DNA of 64,000 nt from Corynespora cassiicola (GCA_022059125.1 JAEUWY010000005.1:3968001-4032000); one strand, 5' to 3'; positions 45,914 to 58,130 are shown, numbered from the stretch's first letter. The notes: generated by a model not told the origin, from the sequence alone. Made by a program: numbers and translations.

Positions 45914-47261
45914 TCATCTTTGATCCTCACTGGGGACTCTCTTCATCCTTCCGAACCAATCTCTGATATCTTTGCGGTGCTCCTTATACATATACACGGA
46001 AGCATTCGCAAGCCCAATGTACTGAGTTGAGCATTGCATGATGAAAAGTGCGCGTACAGGGTGGTCGTTGGCTTCGGCAATGCGGTTTGCTAGGCCTGGA
46101 AGCCAGAGTAGGAGGTACGTCACTGGATAGAGATTGAGCAACACCATCTGCCAAACATCCCGATCCACCTTGGTCGCAGTTCTTCGCAATCGAAAACTTG
46201 AAGGGTTGTTGTCCAACTCTCGCTTGTCGTCGGCAAGGGCAATCTGCTGGAAATCGGAAGCAATTGGAGGTATGAACGGAGGATTTCTTCCCGGTGCAGT
46301 GAAACTGAAACTGCTCGTCCCCCTTCTGTGACGCCTTGGGGGCAGTGATGCCTCGGTTGTTGGCCCTTTTCCCGTCTGGGGATCCGGACTTTGGTTTGAT
46401 GCCTGGAAGATGTTCATCTGACCGCTTTCTAATGCCACGCTGTCGCGAATTGCTGGGGGTACTTCGGAGAATTCGTATGGTATATCATCGTAAGAACTGT
46501 AGGAAGTGTTGGAAAATGTGCGCCCTTTTAGCTGCCGGTGCATGTATGCAAAGACAAAGATGTAGATCCAGAAGCTAATGATGATGATCCCGTAGCGCCA
46601 GCCATGTGTGAGTGCATAACGGAGAGTTTCGTGCTGGCTGCCGATCCAACACCAGTTTCCAGTGACAGGCTCGTACAAATCCCAACGCCAGCCCAGGATA
46701 CCGGTGGTGAGCGGAACGATCCAGACTGAGACGCATATTAAAGTTTTGGTGACCTTTGATGCGTAGATGATGTACGATTTGAGTTGTATGGTGAGAAGAG
46801 TGACAACTGATATCGCCAGGATAGAAAAATCTACAGCCTACGCGGAAAGGTTAAGCTTAGGGAATGGGAAACGTACAGCAGCAGCGCGCTCACCTGAACC
46901 GAAGTTTGTCCCACCCACGCATTGAAGTCGCATGAGGTGCCATCGTGTAGCTTCTGCTGAGTGGAAGCGACCACTAGACCTGAGACCGAATTGTTCAAGG
47001 TGTTGATGAACTCTGGTGTAAAGTGAGTAATAATCCCGCGTGAAAAGAGATCGACGTACCGGCGAAAGTGAGGTTTAGAATCAAGGCATAGCGGAACTCC
47101 CTTCTCCGACTGCCACCGAAGAATAACCAGCAGATGATAACACTGCTTGTCGCAAAGAAGCTCAGCAAGCTGCCCACCAGCGCTGGAATCGTGATCGCAG
47201 GGTCCCAGTCCCTTGCCGGAGGTGGTGGTGCGTCAGGAGCAGCCCGCGCGTCAAAAAACAT
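45914..47261 (-). CDS. Seven-transmembrane receptor, cAMP-receptor/Git3-like class
   Basis: Exons are 47261-47060, 47012-46894 and 46837-45914, introns 47 and 56 bp, total 414 residues. There is a short Pro-rich N-terminus, TM1 ITIPALVGSLLSFFATSSVI, TM2 with NLTFAEFINTLNNSVSGL, TM3 after SCDFNAWVGQTSVQA, TM4 KTLICVSVWIVPLTTGIL, an extracellular GNWCWIGS loop whose Cys can pair with the one before TM3, TM5 YGIIIISFWIYIFVFAYM, a long Ser/Pro-rich third intracellular loop (about 120 residues), TM6 MVLLNLYPVTYLLLWLPGLA, TM7, and a short basic tail. This matches fungal cAMP-receptor/glucose-receptor-like GPCRs that signal through a heterotrimeric G protein. The ligand is unknown. Confidence 0.88.
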
Positions 47262-50022
47262 AGTCAGATAACTTCATGAGGGTGCGGGTATCATCCAAGA
47301 AAATGAGAGGGACATATCAAGTGCGTCCGGGAGAGTAGCAAAGAGAGAGAGAAGAGAGGGTGTACGCGCGGAGAATGGCAGCTAAATTAAGGTTTGGTTG
47401 ACATCGGGTAGGGCGCAGGACGCAACCAAGTCATGGGCTTTGGCAGGCCCAAGGCTTAGCAAGCGGTGTCTGGAACCACTTTCGTCGGGTTGGCCGGTGA
47501 TCCCTTATGCTGGGAACACAGTGTCGGAAGTGAGCGTGGTGCACTTCCATGTTAGAGGGTTGCTCCGCCTTGGGAACTACCCGGCTAACTAGCCGGTACA
47601 TTGACCAAGAACTGTTCTCCCTCTACCCACTATGCGATTGCATCTCGCAAAGAAAAGCACAGTGAGCAGGCTCACACTCGAGAGGGTCGATCCAGCAAGC
47701 ATGTTTGGAAATTTTCGGCCGTGCATCTTGCCGAGAAACAGCCATTGTCTGGCACGCCCGGTTTCCGTTGCATGTTCGGCCCTTCTCCCACCATGCGCCA
47801 CATCCTAACTCCCGTTTCGAGTTTAATGCGAGCCTCATTATGGCACGCGCACTGTCTTCATCAACGTTGCGGGGTGAAAAAGGTCCGAACGCACGCCCAC
47901 TCTTTGCCCCTTAAAATCTCGTTTTCTTGGAATCTTGGGCGCCCCGAGGAAATGCAGTGATGGACCAACGCGCTGAGCGTCAGTCGGGTCAGACGGGGAG
48001 CCGGTGATCACATGTTTGATTGGCCGGGACGCTGGAACGAGAGGCCCAAGAGCTCGAGGTACCAGCAATTACCCACTGAGGAAAGCGAAGCTAAACATTT
48101 GGAGTGCGGGATTTGCTCTGCGAGACGGATGAAGGGTCCGGCGTGTGTTGAATCTGTGCCAACTGCCCTTGCGTCATCTCAGTTAGCTCGCAGGACCAAG
48201 ACCGTCAGGGTCCAACAAGCAATGGGTGGCATGGAATGAAGTCTGATAGATGATGACACTTTTCTTCCCTGGAGGACAAGTATGTGGAACATGGAGGGGA
48301 AGTTCTATGTGCACAAGCTAATGACGCGTGGATTCCCAAGCTCGCGCACAGTGTGACGGCTTCATTTTTACTTCTGCACATTCATTCACATGGCCAATAG
48401 GCACATACTCGGGGTAGCGGAATACCAAGAGCACATGTATATGACTTGTAGAGTGATTAATCACGCGATGAGAGAAGACAGAGTCTAGACGCAACCATTA
48501 GCTTCCGAAGCTGGCGAGGACGAAAGTTTCGGAAATGAGGCAAATTGGAGGCAGCTGACAATTTAGCAAATAGCAAACCACTCTTCGGGATACAACCCCG
48601 TAAGGCAGTGGGGGTCAAGCGACCTCTGAAAGACAGAGGTAGACTTTCTAGAATCTGCATGGTTAATATTGACGTCTACGTGTTGATGATCAATGATCAA
48701 ATGCGATGTGACCTATAGTAACACCGAGCATGGAGCCTCGGCGGATCACCAAGTCTTATCTTTGCTTCCACCCCGAAGGCGATAACAGTGCAATTCTTAA
48801 AATGCCTCAGTTGCTTTTTGGGGCTCGAGAGAAGACGGGAAAAATGAAAGAAGGTGGGCTTTCGTTACCTCCCGTCTGGTGCATGATGAAACAGCCCGCT
48901 TGTGCCTGGCCCAGACCTCCACAGCTTGACAGCCCCACTTGGCCATATTAGTAGGTATCCGTCTTTTATATACGTTCCATGGGGGCGATGTTCGACTGCG
49001 TTTTTGTACATGAAAGTCATCTGGCAAACACGGTTCTACAGTCGTGACACTAGCGTCAGTTTTTCGATCGGGACATTGAGCATTTTTTTTGCCACATGCG
49101 TAGTCACCTTTTCCAATCAAGTGGCATCCCATGGTAACGGTAGCTGGATGATCTGCGCTATGATCCTTCCACTCGAGGTGGGTTTCTCGCCAAAGCACTG
49201 ACTGGACTGACCCATATGTGGGAGCACAACCGTCAGTGCGCTGTTGCTTGTGTCTCTGTATAATTTTTAATGCATTCGTCCAGGTTGCGGGGTAGAATGA
49301 TCTGGCCCATGTGCCTATGAAGCTGATTTCTCCAAATCGGTAGCTAGTACTTTGCTTGATTGCAATCGGTGTAATAGAGAAGAGACACGGGCTGCCATGA
49401 CAACTTGAGGGAGGGGGTTGCGCTCGAAGCAAAGCGAGCGGGAACCTTCGCGGTGTACCGCAATCATTCCAGAAGAGCCTCAAGAGAAGCTCAGCCTCGG
49501 TAGCTGAACACATTGAAAGACGGAAAAGTCCAGTGGCGGATGGAACGTCGGACTCTGCTTCGCCGAAGCACAGGTGTCTTATCTCTTCGGCAAGGCTTTA
49601 CCCGAAAAAGCCTAGTCGAGACGAAGCCGGCAGCCCACGTGGCAATCTCAACCATGAAAATTCACCTCCAAGAAAACTCCCCTCGCACATTGCGGGAAGC
49701 TTCCCGGGTACGACTCGAAGCAACAGTCTCTTAGCGAACCGCCGCAACCCAAACTCCACAGTGCTTTCATATAACGCAGTCCATGTGTCGTGCGAGGCTT
49801 CTCGGCGAACCCGGCTCGAGACATGTCGCACGTTGTACCGCCACCCACTATGACAGGCGGTGAGGTGGGTAAAATCTCAGCGCCAAGGATGAGGCTAGAC
49901 TTGGGCTCGGGCGTCGATTCAGATTTTGCCCCTTTGTCATTGTCCATCCCTCCTTCCTTTCGCTTCCCTTTGTCCCCATTTCAAGTCGTCGGTCACGCCA
50001 GCCTTCGGGCACCACAGCTCAA
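47262..50022. other. Intergenic region
   Basis: The largest ORF (48797-49513, minus) has no recognisable domain and the composition of a chance ORF. The last few hundred bases are the methyltransferase promoter. No RNA gene seen. Confidence 0.5.
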
Positions 50023-51153
50023 ATGAGCCTCTTGGGGCATTGTCTGCCCCCTTCCAGCAGTCTACCTGCTATCCGCTCCTTAAGTAGCGCGAGCGAAGAT
50101 GAACTCGCCATAGCCCTGCAGAATCTGCACGCGCTCTATTGCCCTTTACGCCTGCCACTGTCAATATCCCTGGGAAAGAGCAAGGAAATCGTCACTGCGC
50201 TCGCGGATTCTGGTTACGCCTCCGAGGATGAAGATGTGGACCCAGAAGATGCGCTAGCCGCCCTCCGCGCCGATGAATATGAAAAAAGCTTTGCCATGCG
50301 CTGGCTCACAGGACTTCTAGCTCGCGGTGAAGAACTTCTCGTCAGCAACGACGAGGTACGGTCTCGAATGATTGATGACGCCGCATTCATTCTGTCCTCT
50401 TTTAGCGATTCGCCAGAAGATGAGGCCGAAGCCGATTTGACGCGCGACTTCATCTTTCCGTGCGGTGGCGAGGATATCGTAGCGGTCCAACTCAACGATG
50501 CACCGTTGTCTGGAACCGATCACACCGATGTTGGACTGCAGTCTTGGGGCGCGTCCATTGTCTTATCCGGATTATTGTGTGAGCATCCAAGCATGTTCGG
50601 GCTGACCCAGCTTTCACAGAACGCCAGCGTTGTTGAGCTTGGAGCAGGCACAGGACTCGTCAGTCTCACACTTGCCTCTTTGTTTCCTCGTATCGGCGTC
50701 AATGATGCTTCTATCATTGCCACGGATTACCATCCCACCGTCCTGGAGAATCTGAAAGCTAATGTCTGGACGAACTTTGGCGAAAACGCAGAGAATAAGA
50801 TACAGACTAGGCTACTCGACTGGGCAGACCCCTCGACGGTCCATGGACCCATCGATGTGCTTATTGCAGCCGACGTTGTATATGCACCAGAGCACGCAGC
50901 CATGCTCCGCGACTGTGTAGGCCAGTTGCTATCGCCCGACGGACTATTCTGGTTGATCTTCACTTTGAGAACGCATGGAAAGTTCGAGGGAATCGCCGAT
51001 ACTATCGATCCCGCATTTTCGCCCGACCTATGCCCAAGGATGGAAGACGGTCGGGTGTTGAGAATTGTCGGGAAAAAGACATTGGAGAAACAAAGGGGCG
51101 TGGGCCGCGGCGACGAAAAAGAGTATAGACTTTATTGCATCAAGTGGGCGTAA
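50023..51153 (+). CDS. Lysine-methyltransferase-like protein (METTL21/FAM86-type, methyltransferase family 16)
   Basis: A single-exon ORF of 376 residues. The N-terminal 170 residues carry a FAM86-like helical and acidic region (SGYASEDEDVDPEDALAAL). The seven-strand SAM-binding domain follows: GLQSWGASIVLSGLL, motif I VVELGAGTGLVSLTLAS, the acidic residue ending strand 2 in ATDYHPTVLENLKANV, the post-I region LLDWADP, and the motif AADVVYAPEHAAML typical of this protein-lysine methyltransferase family. Targets in fungi include translation elongation factors, but the target here cannot be assigned. It is convergent with the next gene (193 bp between stops). Confidence 0.88.
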   Translation: MSLLGHCLPPSSSLPAIRSLSSASEDELAIALQNLHALYCPLRLPLSISLGKSKEIVTALADSGYASEDEDVDPEDALAALRADEYEKSFAMRWLTGLLARGEELLVSNDEVRSRMIDDAAFILSSFSDSPEDEAEADLTRDFIFPCGGEDIVAVQLNDAPLSGTDHTDVGLQSWGASIVLSGLLCEHPSMFGLTQLSQNASVVELGAGTGLVSLTLASLFPRIGVNDASIIATDYHPTVLENLKANVWTNFGENAENKIQTRLLDWADPSTVHGPIDVLIAADVVYAPEHAAMLRDCVGQLLSPDGLFWLIFTLRTHGKFEGIADTIDPAFSPDLCPRMEDGRVLRIVGKKTLEKQRGVGRGDEKEYRLYCIKWA

Positions 51154-51346
51154 ACGGGCAAGGTCATGAGTAAGACTTGATGACATTAGATGATAGATTC
51201 AGGGACGATACCGCGTAGAGTTTAGAACATTAGAATTAGAGAGCATTGTGTCCTAGATCATTGTTCTTGACTGGATTCCTTTGCTCGTTCTGGTACTTGT
51301 CCATCTGTCGCTCTTCGTGGTCCAATATCTTTGCACCAGAGCACTT

Positions 51347-52507
51347 TCAATCCTCCAGCTGGACATATTTCCCCGTCTTTTTTGTCTCAAGCATTTCTTC
51401 CTTCTTTCGTACCCACGTCACTTGGCCATAATCGCCACACCCGTAAAAGAGGACTTGCTCATCTGGTCGTCCTCTAAGGCCAAGCTGGCTACGTGGAATG
51501 TACAACTTCATCCAGCCGTCACCCAGTAGCTGAACGTCAACGCCATACAGCCCTGATCGCACTCGCGACATGGTGACCCATGGCTCAGCTGGCTCAATGG
51601 AAGCCCCCACAAGCAACTGGTGTCTTCCAAATTCGATAAAATCCGCACTATTGTAATCTCCAGAAATAACCGAATAATTGTCGTCGTCGAATTTCAATGT
51701 TAAAAGTCCTACGCCGCCATGGCTTTCTTCACAATGTGGTATCATTTCGTGCTGTTCGCCGCAGTCCTCCAACACCAACCTCAAGTACTCTGATGAATAT
51801 AGAGCCCAATCTTTTCCGATATGCTCCATTGTAATGTTCTCGTTGCGCGCGATGTGACGGCGGACGTGCTCCTCCCTCTTTTCGATGTGTTGTTCGAACT
51901 CGATTTGTCGGGGAAGATCCTCGGCTACGAGTACCTGGTAATTCTCGCATTCGTCCTTTTCGTAGCAGCAATATGTTGGTTTGCAGGTATTTGGCTTGGA
52001 TTTTTCCAGATACCGAATGTCCAAGAAGTTAAAGATGCACTCGACAATGCATCCGTGTCGACAACCTTTTGTTTGGCATGGGACTATGTCCGATTCCAAC
52101 ACCGTTTCTGCGTGTGAGAGATGGTAGGCTTCCCATAGCCCTTGATCAGCACATGGGCATGTCTTCCCTGCTAATCTGTTCTTGCAAGTGAGCTGTTTCT
52201 TCAGCCTTTTGCTGGGCTGGGCCACTTCTTTTCGCTTCGCCTGACTCTCTTCTTCCATTTGTGTGGGTGCGAGTTCTGCTTCCTCGGTCTTCGCCAAGAC
52301 TTTGTCATCTTTGTTGTGTTGTTGCACCCCTCCCGTACTCTTCTTATTCTTCGGTGTTCCGCTTCTTTTCAACCATAGCCTGATGCCTTGCCCTGCTTTA
52401 CAAATATCCTTCTTGACGCTGTTTACTCTCGGCATGATGTAGGAGAGGTCCAAATCGTCGTGTAATGATGGGCGAGCAATCGAAGAGCGCTGTAGAACCA
52501 ATTCCAC
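51347..52507 (-). CDS. Cys-rich protein of unknown family with a C-terminal LGDGW motif
   Basis: A single-exon ORF of 386 residues; a second Met at 52435 (MPRVNSVKK) is an alternative start. The N-terminal 100 residues are basic and charged with NLS-like KRLKK. Residues about 105-205 hold many Cys (CKNRLAGKTCPC, PCQTKGCRHGCIVEC, CKPTYCCYEKDEC), a possible metal-binding region. A charged helical segment and a C-terminal domain follow (SGLYGVDVQLLGDGWMKLYI, then VLFYGCGDYG). The C-terminal part resembles the broken gene at 54459 (ISIRFLGDGWLVFDI, IRFYGR). I do not recognise a published family. Confidence 0.7.
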   Translation of the reverse strand: MELVLQRSSIARPSLHDDLDLSYIMPRVNSVKKDICKAGQGIRLWLKRSGTPKNKKSTGGVQQHNKDDKVLAKTEEAELAPTQMEEESQAKRKEVAQPSKRLKKQLTCKNRLAGKTCPCADQGLWEAYHLSHAETVLESDIVPCQTKGCRHGCIVECIFNFLDIRYLEKSKPNTCKPTYCCYEKDECENYQVLVAEDLPRQIEFEQHIEKREEHVRRHIARNENITMEHIGKDWALYSSEYLRLVLEDCGEQHEMIPHCEESHGGVGLLTLKFDDDNYSVISGDYNSADFIEFGRHQLLVGASIEPAEPWVTMSRVRSGLYGVDVQLLGDGWMKLYIPRSQLGLRGRPDEQVLFYGCGDYGQVTWVRKKEEMLETKKTGKYVQLED

Positions 52508-54376
52508 GACGGCCAGGTACGTATATTTTAATCAGCTGACAGGGAAACGCCGAAATCGCTGTTATTTGATATGGCCAGCGATCGGGTCCCCGTGCGTACC
52601 TCCGGCAACGTTATCATGATTGGCATCGTTCGGCTAATTTACTGCACTGAAGTTGAGCTGCATCTGCCTCGGCCACATTCCAGATCGCCGCCATCTGTTA
52701 GGCGGAAATCTCGCCGTACCCAACAGTTGGTGTTGTCCCATCAACGTGTACACGTTGCATCGCTTCCAAAGTCCTAGGAAGATGCGGCGCGACAAGCTCG
52801 CCAACGATCGACGATCAATGAATGTGGTAGCGATCAAAACAGTCAACAAAATTCAACAACAGCGGCTGTAGCTCAGGCATACCATGCTTTTTAATGTAGA
52901 TATGCGACTGGGTCTTGGTAAGTATGTTCCCTTAGCGGACTTAGTTCCCGTCTTCTCACAGGGGGAATCCATGAATAAGGGTTCACCACGTGACGCTAGT
53001 TCAGGGGAACCATCAAACAGTCACAACAATTGACGAGTTGTGCTCGTCTTTGCGAATTGAATTCAGCCTGATTCTACAGGTATCAGAGCTTTGGGACGAA
53101 TTCACATCAAAAATCACGAACTAAGTGTCGCAGAGCAAAGAACTGCGGCTCGATTTTCTGAGATTTCGACCTAACGATTTTCAGATCTCGATCTCGCCTC
53201 AATCCTACCCCGATACAGCCTCGTCCCCGACAAAAGGCCGAGCGGAACTGTCGGTTGGCCGCTTCTTGAAGAGCTTGAATCTGAACAAATCACGAGGGCT
53301 TCGCTTTGGGTTGGACATCTGGGAAAACTGATTCCTAGCTCGCGTGGCAGGAGAGATTGCATCATGTTGGTAGAGACGGCCGTCTCTGCACGACTACATG
53401 CATGTAAACAAACAAGATTGTGAGCTCGCATCTTAGAAAGGCCTGCACAGAACATCACAGAAACTTGTGAATCTACGAAAAATTAAAGTTTAATTACAAA
53501 TCAAATCATCTGCAATGAATTAATGCGTGCGAGTAAGACTGTTTTCGAAATGCACCGGTACGCTCCCTAATGTTGGGCGTTGCTGTTGTCCAATGCGACA
53601 CGACGCTCGACGTATTGCTTAGAAGTGGGTATATGCCCATCTATAGCTTCTTCCAGCAGTTTTGTTACATTAACAATATTTAAGATGTTTTATATCAAAA
53701 GGAAACTGACTAACTCTGCGCATGGTAAATGCAACCACTTCTGCATAGCGACATGATGTTTCCTAGCAAGAAATAGCGCAATATCCTGACTTTGAGAAGA
53801 TGGGAGGTTGTCAATAGATATGTGTCACCAACAAAGTATCAATCTGGTTGGTTTCTTCAAATTCACAATGGGAACCTGTGCTGTCTACTTTAAGTGGTAA
53901 TTGTCGAGCGATAAGAGATTGCTTTTGTCATCTGCAGCTTACTAGTTACTGAAGTGGAGATGTTCTGGCATAAAGATTTATCATCAATGACCCAAGGGCC
54001 TGATAACACATCTCCCTTGGAAGTCGCCAGAAATATTTTTGTGACTCCATGGATTTTGAGGAGGTTCGTAATAACAGTAAGGTGTTTCCTCCTAAGTTAG
54101 GCTATATTTTGAGTTGTGCGATGGGATCATAGACATTCTTTGGCCGACGACTTATCGCCGCTTTCCCATGGCTTAATAAAACGCTTCAGTGCGTTAGCGC
54201 GCATCGGGTAATGTCGCTTCACTCCCCAATAGAAATAGCCTATATTTAGTCTTGTGAGGGGTAAACCGTGTCCACAACATCTAAAAATCGAAGGAGTGGA
54301 TAAACGAGTCGAAATTCGATGCCGCTCCAGACTTCCAGCGAACGAAGCCAACGAGACATATGAAATAAGGTCTATA
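52508..54376. other. Intergenic region
   Basis: No gene or repeat recognised. Confidence 0.5.
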
Positions 54377-54428
54377 ACGTAAAGGATAAGCGACTCGCTT
54401 GTCCTGGCGACTCGCTTATCCTTTACGT
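54377..54428. mobile_element. 52-bp palindromic pogo-type mini-element flanked by TA
   Basis: ACGTAAAGGATAAGCGA on the left is the inverse complement of the right end. The right end carries one more copy of the CTCGCTTGTCCTGGCGA block. The flanks are TA (54375-54376 and 54429-54430). The end sequence is that of pogo copy C (ACGTAAA-AATAAGCGAG with GAACAAGCGAG), but with C and G intact. It looks like an element reduced to its two ends, the right end being longer. Confidence 0.82.
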
Positions 54429-54458
54429 TACCAAAGATTGTAACCAGTTTCTCATCCA

Positions 54459-55451
54459 GTGCCGCCTGTTATCTTTTGTCGAGCAGCAGCTCGTCCCAGT
54501 GCATCCCTACCGATCGAAACGCCAACAGGACACACATCCAGATATGTATTACATCAAATCTCAAATAACTCCGCCCAGAAATATCAAGATGGCCCTCTTT
54601 CATTCATGGATTCACGTGGGCATTGGCCTGGCAGTACAATTGTCACAGCATGGGAAAGAGGCGACCACTCCACAGGACATGGAGGACGGAAGTATAAGAC
54701 ACCTGATGGAAACATTGTATTGATATTTCCCGATGGTTCATGGGCATATAATAACAAGGAAGAATTCGACTGCCTGAAGGGTGTGCCATGGGCCTGCTAC
54801 GTCGGCGAATGTAAGCACTGCGGCATCGATGACTGCACATTTCGCTTCGCGACACTATACGAACAACGTACAATGGAGGAAATGAAACTCGAAACTGTTG
54901 AACAAAATAGAGTGCTGGCTCTATAGTTGGAACAAGGTGGTCGCGCTGCAGCAAAACGCCTGTATCAATTCAAGGGGAATTAGACCCTCTTCTCACCGGA
55001 CTGGCTACGCAAAGTTTCCGACACAACGACATGCGATTTCGAGCGTGTTCAGCATGATAGGAGCAATTTCGAGTTTTGCGGAAGGATGGAAATTGATGAT
55101 TGGGATGACGAATATGATCCGTCTGGAGCAATGGGGAAAGTACATGAGACCTTGGATTTTCCCTGTATTGCTCTAGGAGAATCTATCGATCTCATCCTTG
55201 AAAAACCTAGTTTCGCATCAAACAAAGAGGTCAGGGCGTATATGGCGGAAGAAAAAGATGAGATTAGCATTCGTTTCTTGGGTGATGGATGGCTGGTTTT
55301 CGATATCGACATGAAACATCTAGATAGCGATCATCAAGGTACTAGCATCCGTTTTTATGGGCGATATAACGACGAAAACGACGACGATGATAATATGGAA
55401 CATGAATATGATCCAAAATATATCGAAGAAGACTCAGATGAAAATTTTTGA
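54459..55451 (+). pseudogene. Broken relative of the 51347-52507 gene
   Basis: One frame runs from 54459 to the stop at 55449-55451, interrupted only by TAG at 54924-54926 and 54981-54983, with no frame shift. It reads TPDGNIVLIFPDGSWAYNNK and YVGECKHCGIDDCTFRFAT before the first stop. After the second it reads SPDWLRKVSDTTTCDFERV and GRMEIDDWDDEYDPSG, then DEISIRFLGDGWLVFDID and SIRFYGRY. The last block matches the C-terminus of the intact neighbour. Both stops fit CAG-to-TAG changes. The true start is uncertain, and 54588 is another candidate Met. Confidence 0.6.
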
Positions 55452-56337
55452 TCTGTTTGATAGAAAGACACATGATATGAAGTATACTGCCGCGCCAAGT
55501 TTCTGATGAGGTTTTCATGTAACCAATGCCATTTTGAGTACAACTTAACAAATCAAGCAAAAGCCCCCGAATACTCTAAAACTTCTGCTATGGTTTCAGA
55601 TCTCGGGTCTAGTTCGATTTCGAACAGGACCGGGCTCCTTCCGCTCAGATACGCTGGCTAGCACCAAACATGTAGTGATCTTGTTCGTTAGGATCAGGTA
55701 GATTGGCAGATGCAGAGGACAGGGTTGAATCGGTCACGTAACAGTCTGGCTACTATACCACAGTTAGCTTTGTGGCACATATAGGATCAGCGATACCTAC
55801 GTCAAAGTCCGTAGGCTCTTCCTACTGCCGTTCGTCATAATAGATAGTCCATATGTTCAGCACCACGACGGTTTTGTTTAGAATTAAATTTCCTTTGTGC
55901 GCAAAGTTTTAAGTCACATTATACGGTGTTCTAAACAAGAACAGATTAGAATAACGCTCAACTTCCTTATTAATTACACAACAGTATGGAAGGCTAATCT
56001 CGTCGTTAACTATAGGAAGGCGATGCTGCCCAAAAAACTTAGTCTAACTCTTTACATGCTCTTTTTTGTATTTCAGGGCAAGTAGAAATTAAAGTGCTAA
56101 TCTATTGTATGGTAGATGCAGCCTGTATGTAGTGTTAGCATTCGCGAGTAAAGCTCGGGGTAATCTACCTCTTACGGTCTCTACTCCTCTAATCATAAAG
56201 TCACTCGCTAATATGGCCATATCAAGGTGGTCGAGTCCTTCGTGGATCTGCATTTCCGACATGATTTTCGCGAGACAGTCGGCGACCTGCTCACCCTGTT
56301 TCATGCACGTGTCAATAACATTGATTAAGCCTCCGTA

Positions 56338-56395
56338 ACGTAAACCACAAGCGAGCGGCGCACACAAGCGAGCGGCGCACCTCCTGACTGCCCCA
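56338..56395 (+). repeat. Left inverted repeat of pogo copy D
   Basis: Pairs with 58131-58188. It holds two 17-bp direct subrepeats, possible transposase binding sites (inference). Confidence 0.88.
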
Positions 56396-56417
56396 GCACA
56401 CACCACTTACACTTATA

Positions 56418-58055
56418 ATGCCACCACCAAAAGAATCCCAATCAACTTACAAAGAGGCCTCTGTGGTTCTTGCCCTTTCAGCTATTAATAATCACTCAAT
56501 TCAAAGCGTACGACGCGCTGCTGAGGCCTATAGAGTTCCGGAAGCTACAGTCCGTTATCGACGCGCTGGACGACCCGCGCGACACGATTGCCAGCCCAAC
56601 TCAAAACGGCTGACCAAGATTGAAGAGGAGGTGATTGTTGCTCATATTCTTGAGCTAGATTCGCGAGGATTTGCACCTACACTGAGTGCCGTACGCAATA
56701 TGGCTGATTAATTGCTTACTGCGCGAGAGGCGGGCCATGTTGGTATTAACTGGCCTAGCAACTTTGTCAAGCGTCAGCCAGACCTCCGAGTTCGATTGAC
56801 CCGCCAGCAGGATCGCCAGCGCGTCCTGTGCGAGGATCCTGAGGTTATCAGCCCTTGGTTTGAGTTGCTGCATCGTACAAAGGAGAGGTACGGCATCGTT
56901 GATGAAGACACGTACAACTTCGACGAGACAGGCTTCATGATGGGCGTGATCTTGGCTCAATCAGTGGTTACAGCCTCAGAGAGACGGAATCGACCTAAGG
57001 GCACTCAGCCGGGCAATCGTGAGTGGGTTACGGTGATTCAGGGGATCAACGCGTGCGGCTGGGCAATTCCTCCCTTTATTATCTTCGCGGGCAAGCACCA
57101 CCTCTCTATATAGTACAAAGGCGACGATATTCCATCTAGCTGGTGTATATCGCTCAGCGAGACAGGCTGGACGACAAATGAGCTAGGTGTAGGTTGGCTG
57201 AAGCATTTCAACACCTATACGCAGAGCCGTACGGTGGGGACGTACCGACTGCTTATCATTGACGGCCATGAAAGCCATAACTCTCTGGCCTTCCAGGACC
57301 TCTGCAAGGCGAGCAAGATCATTACTCTCTGCATGCCCCCGCATTCGTCACACCTCCTCCAGCCCCTTGATGTGGGGTGCTTCTCGCCCTTGAAGCGGGC
57401 GTACGGTGATGAGATCTCTGGCTTGGCACGCGATCATATCAACCATATCGACAAGATCACCTTCCTGCTGGCCTTTAGGAAGGCCTTTGAGCGATCTTTT
57501 ACAGAGGGCAACATACGCGCAAGCTTCCGAGGGGCAGGAGTAGTCCCGTACAACCCAGAGGCAGTGCTGTCAAAGCTTGACGTGAAGCTACGCACGCCTA
57601 CACCAGCCCTCCCTGAAGCTACCCAGTGGGAGGCCAGAACACCAAGCAACGCGTACGAGCTAGAGGCTTAATCAACGTTGATTCGCGATAGAATTAGAAG
57701 TCATAAAAGCTCATCACCTGCCTCTATTATTGAAGCCCTTAGTCAGTTTAAGAAAGGGGCTGAGATGATGGCTCATTCGGCTGCGTTGCTCCAGGGCCGA
57801 GTCAAGGACCTTGAGAAGGCTAATAAGGCCGCCACGCAGCGTAGGCAGCGAAATAGGAAGCGGATTCAACGGCAAGGGACCCTAACAAAGGCTGAGGGGG
57901 CTGAAATTGTGGCTCAAAAGGACGTTGAGGAGCAATTGAACGAGGAGAGGCGTAAGGAGGTAGCTCGCCTTGGTGGCAGCCGGCAGTCAAAAGCGCGCTG
58001 CACGCGCTGCAGAGAGCAAGGACACAATTCTCGTACGTGCAAAACAACAGTATAA
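56418..58055 (+). pseudogene. pogo-type (DDE superfamily 1) transposase with three nonsense codons
   Basis: One uninterrupted frame of 545 codons except TAA at 56709-56711, TAG at 57111-57113 and TAA at 57669-57671. The N-terminal helix-turn-helix includes SIQSVRRAAEAYRVPEATVR. A CENP-B-like second DNA-binding region follows (NWPSNFVKRQPDLRVR). The catalytic DDD triad is visible in YNFDETGFMMG, LLIIDGHESHN and LQPLDVGCFSPLKRAYG. The C-terminus has a basic coiled region and a CCHC knuckle CTRCREQGHNSRTC. The stops fit CAA, TGG and CAA changed by C-to-T (or its complement) at CpA, the RIP-preferred site. It is not functional as read, but the three stops are the only frame breaks. Confidence 0.92.
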
Positions 58056-58130
58056 CTACCGTAGTTACTCCTTGTATCAAGTTATTACAGTATTTTCTTA
58101 AGGTGGTTGAGTAGGTGGTTGCGTAGGTGC

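Noticed and set aside
48797..49513. 238-codon minus-strand ORF
   Set aside because: No domain, signal peptide or splice partner. Its amino-acid composition looks like chance translation and overlapping ORFs occupy the other strand.
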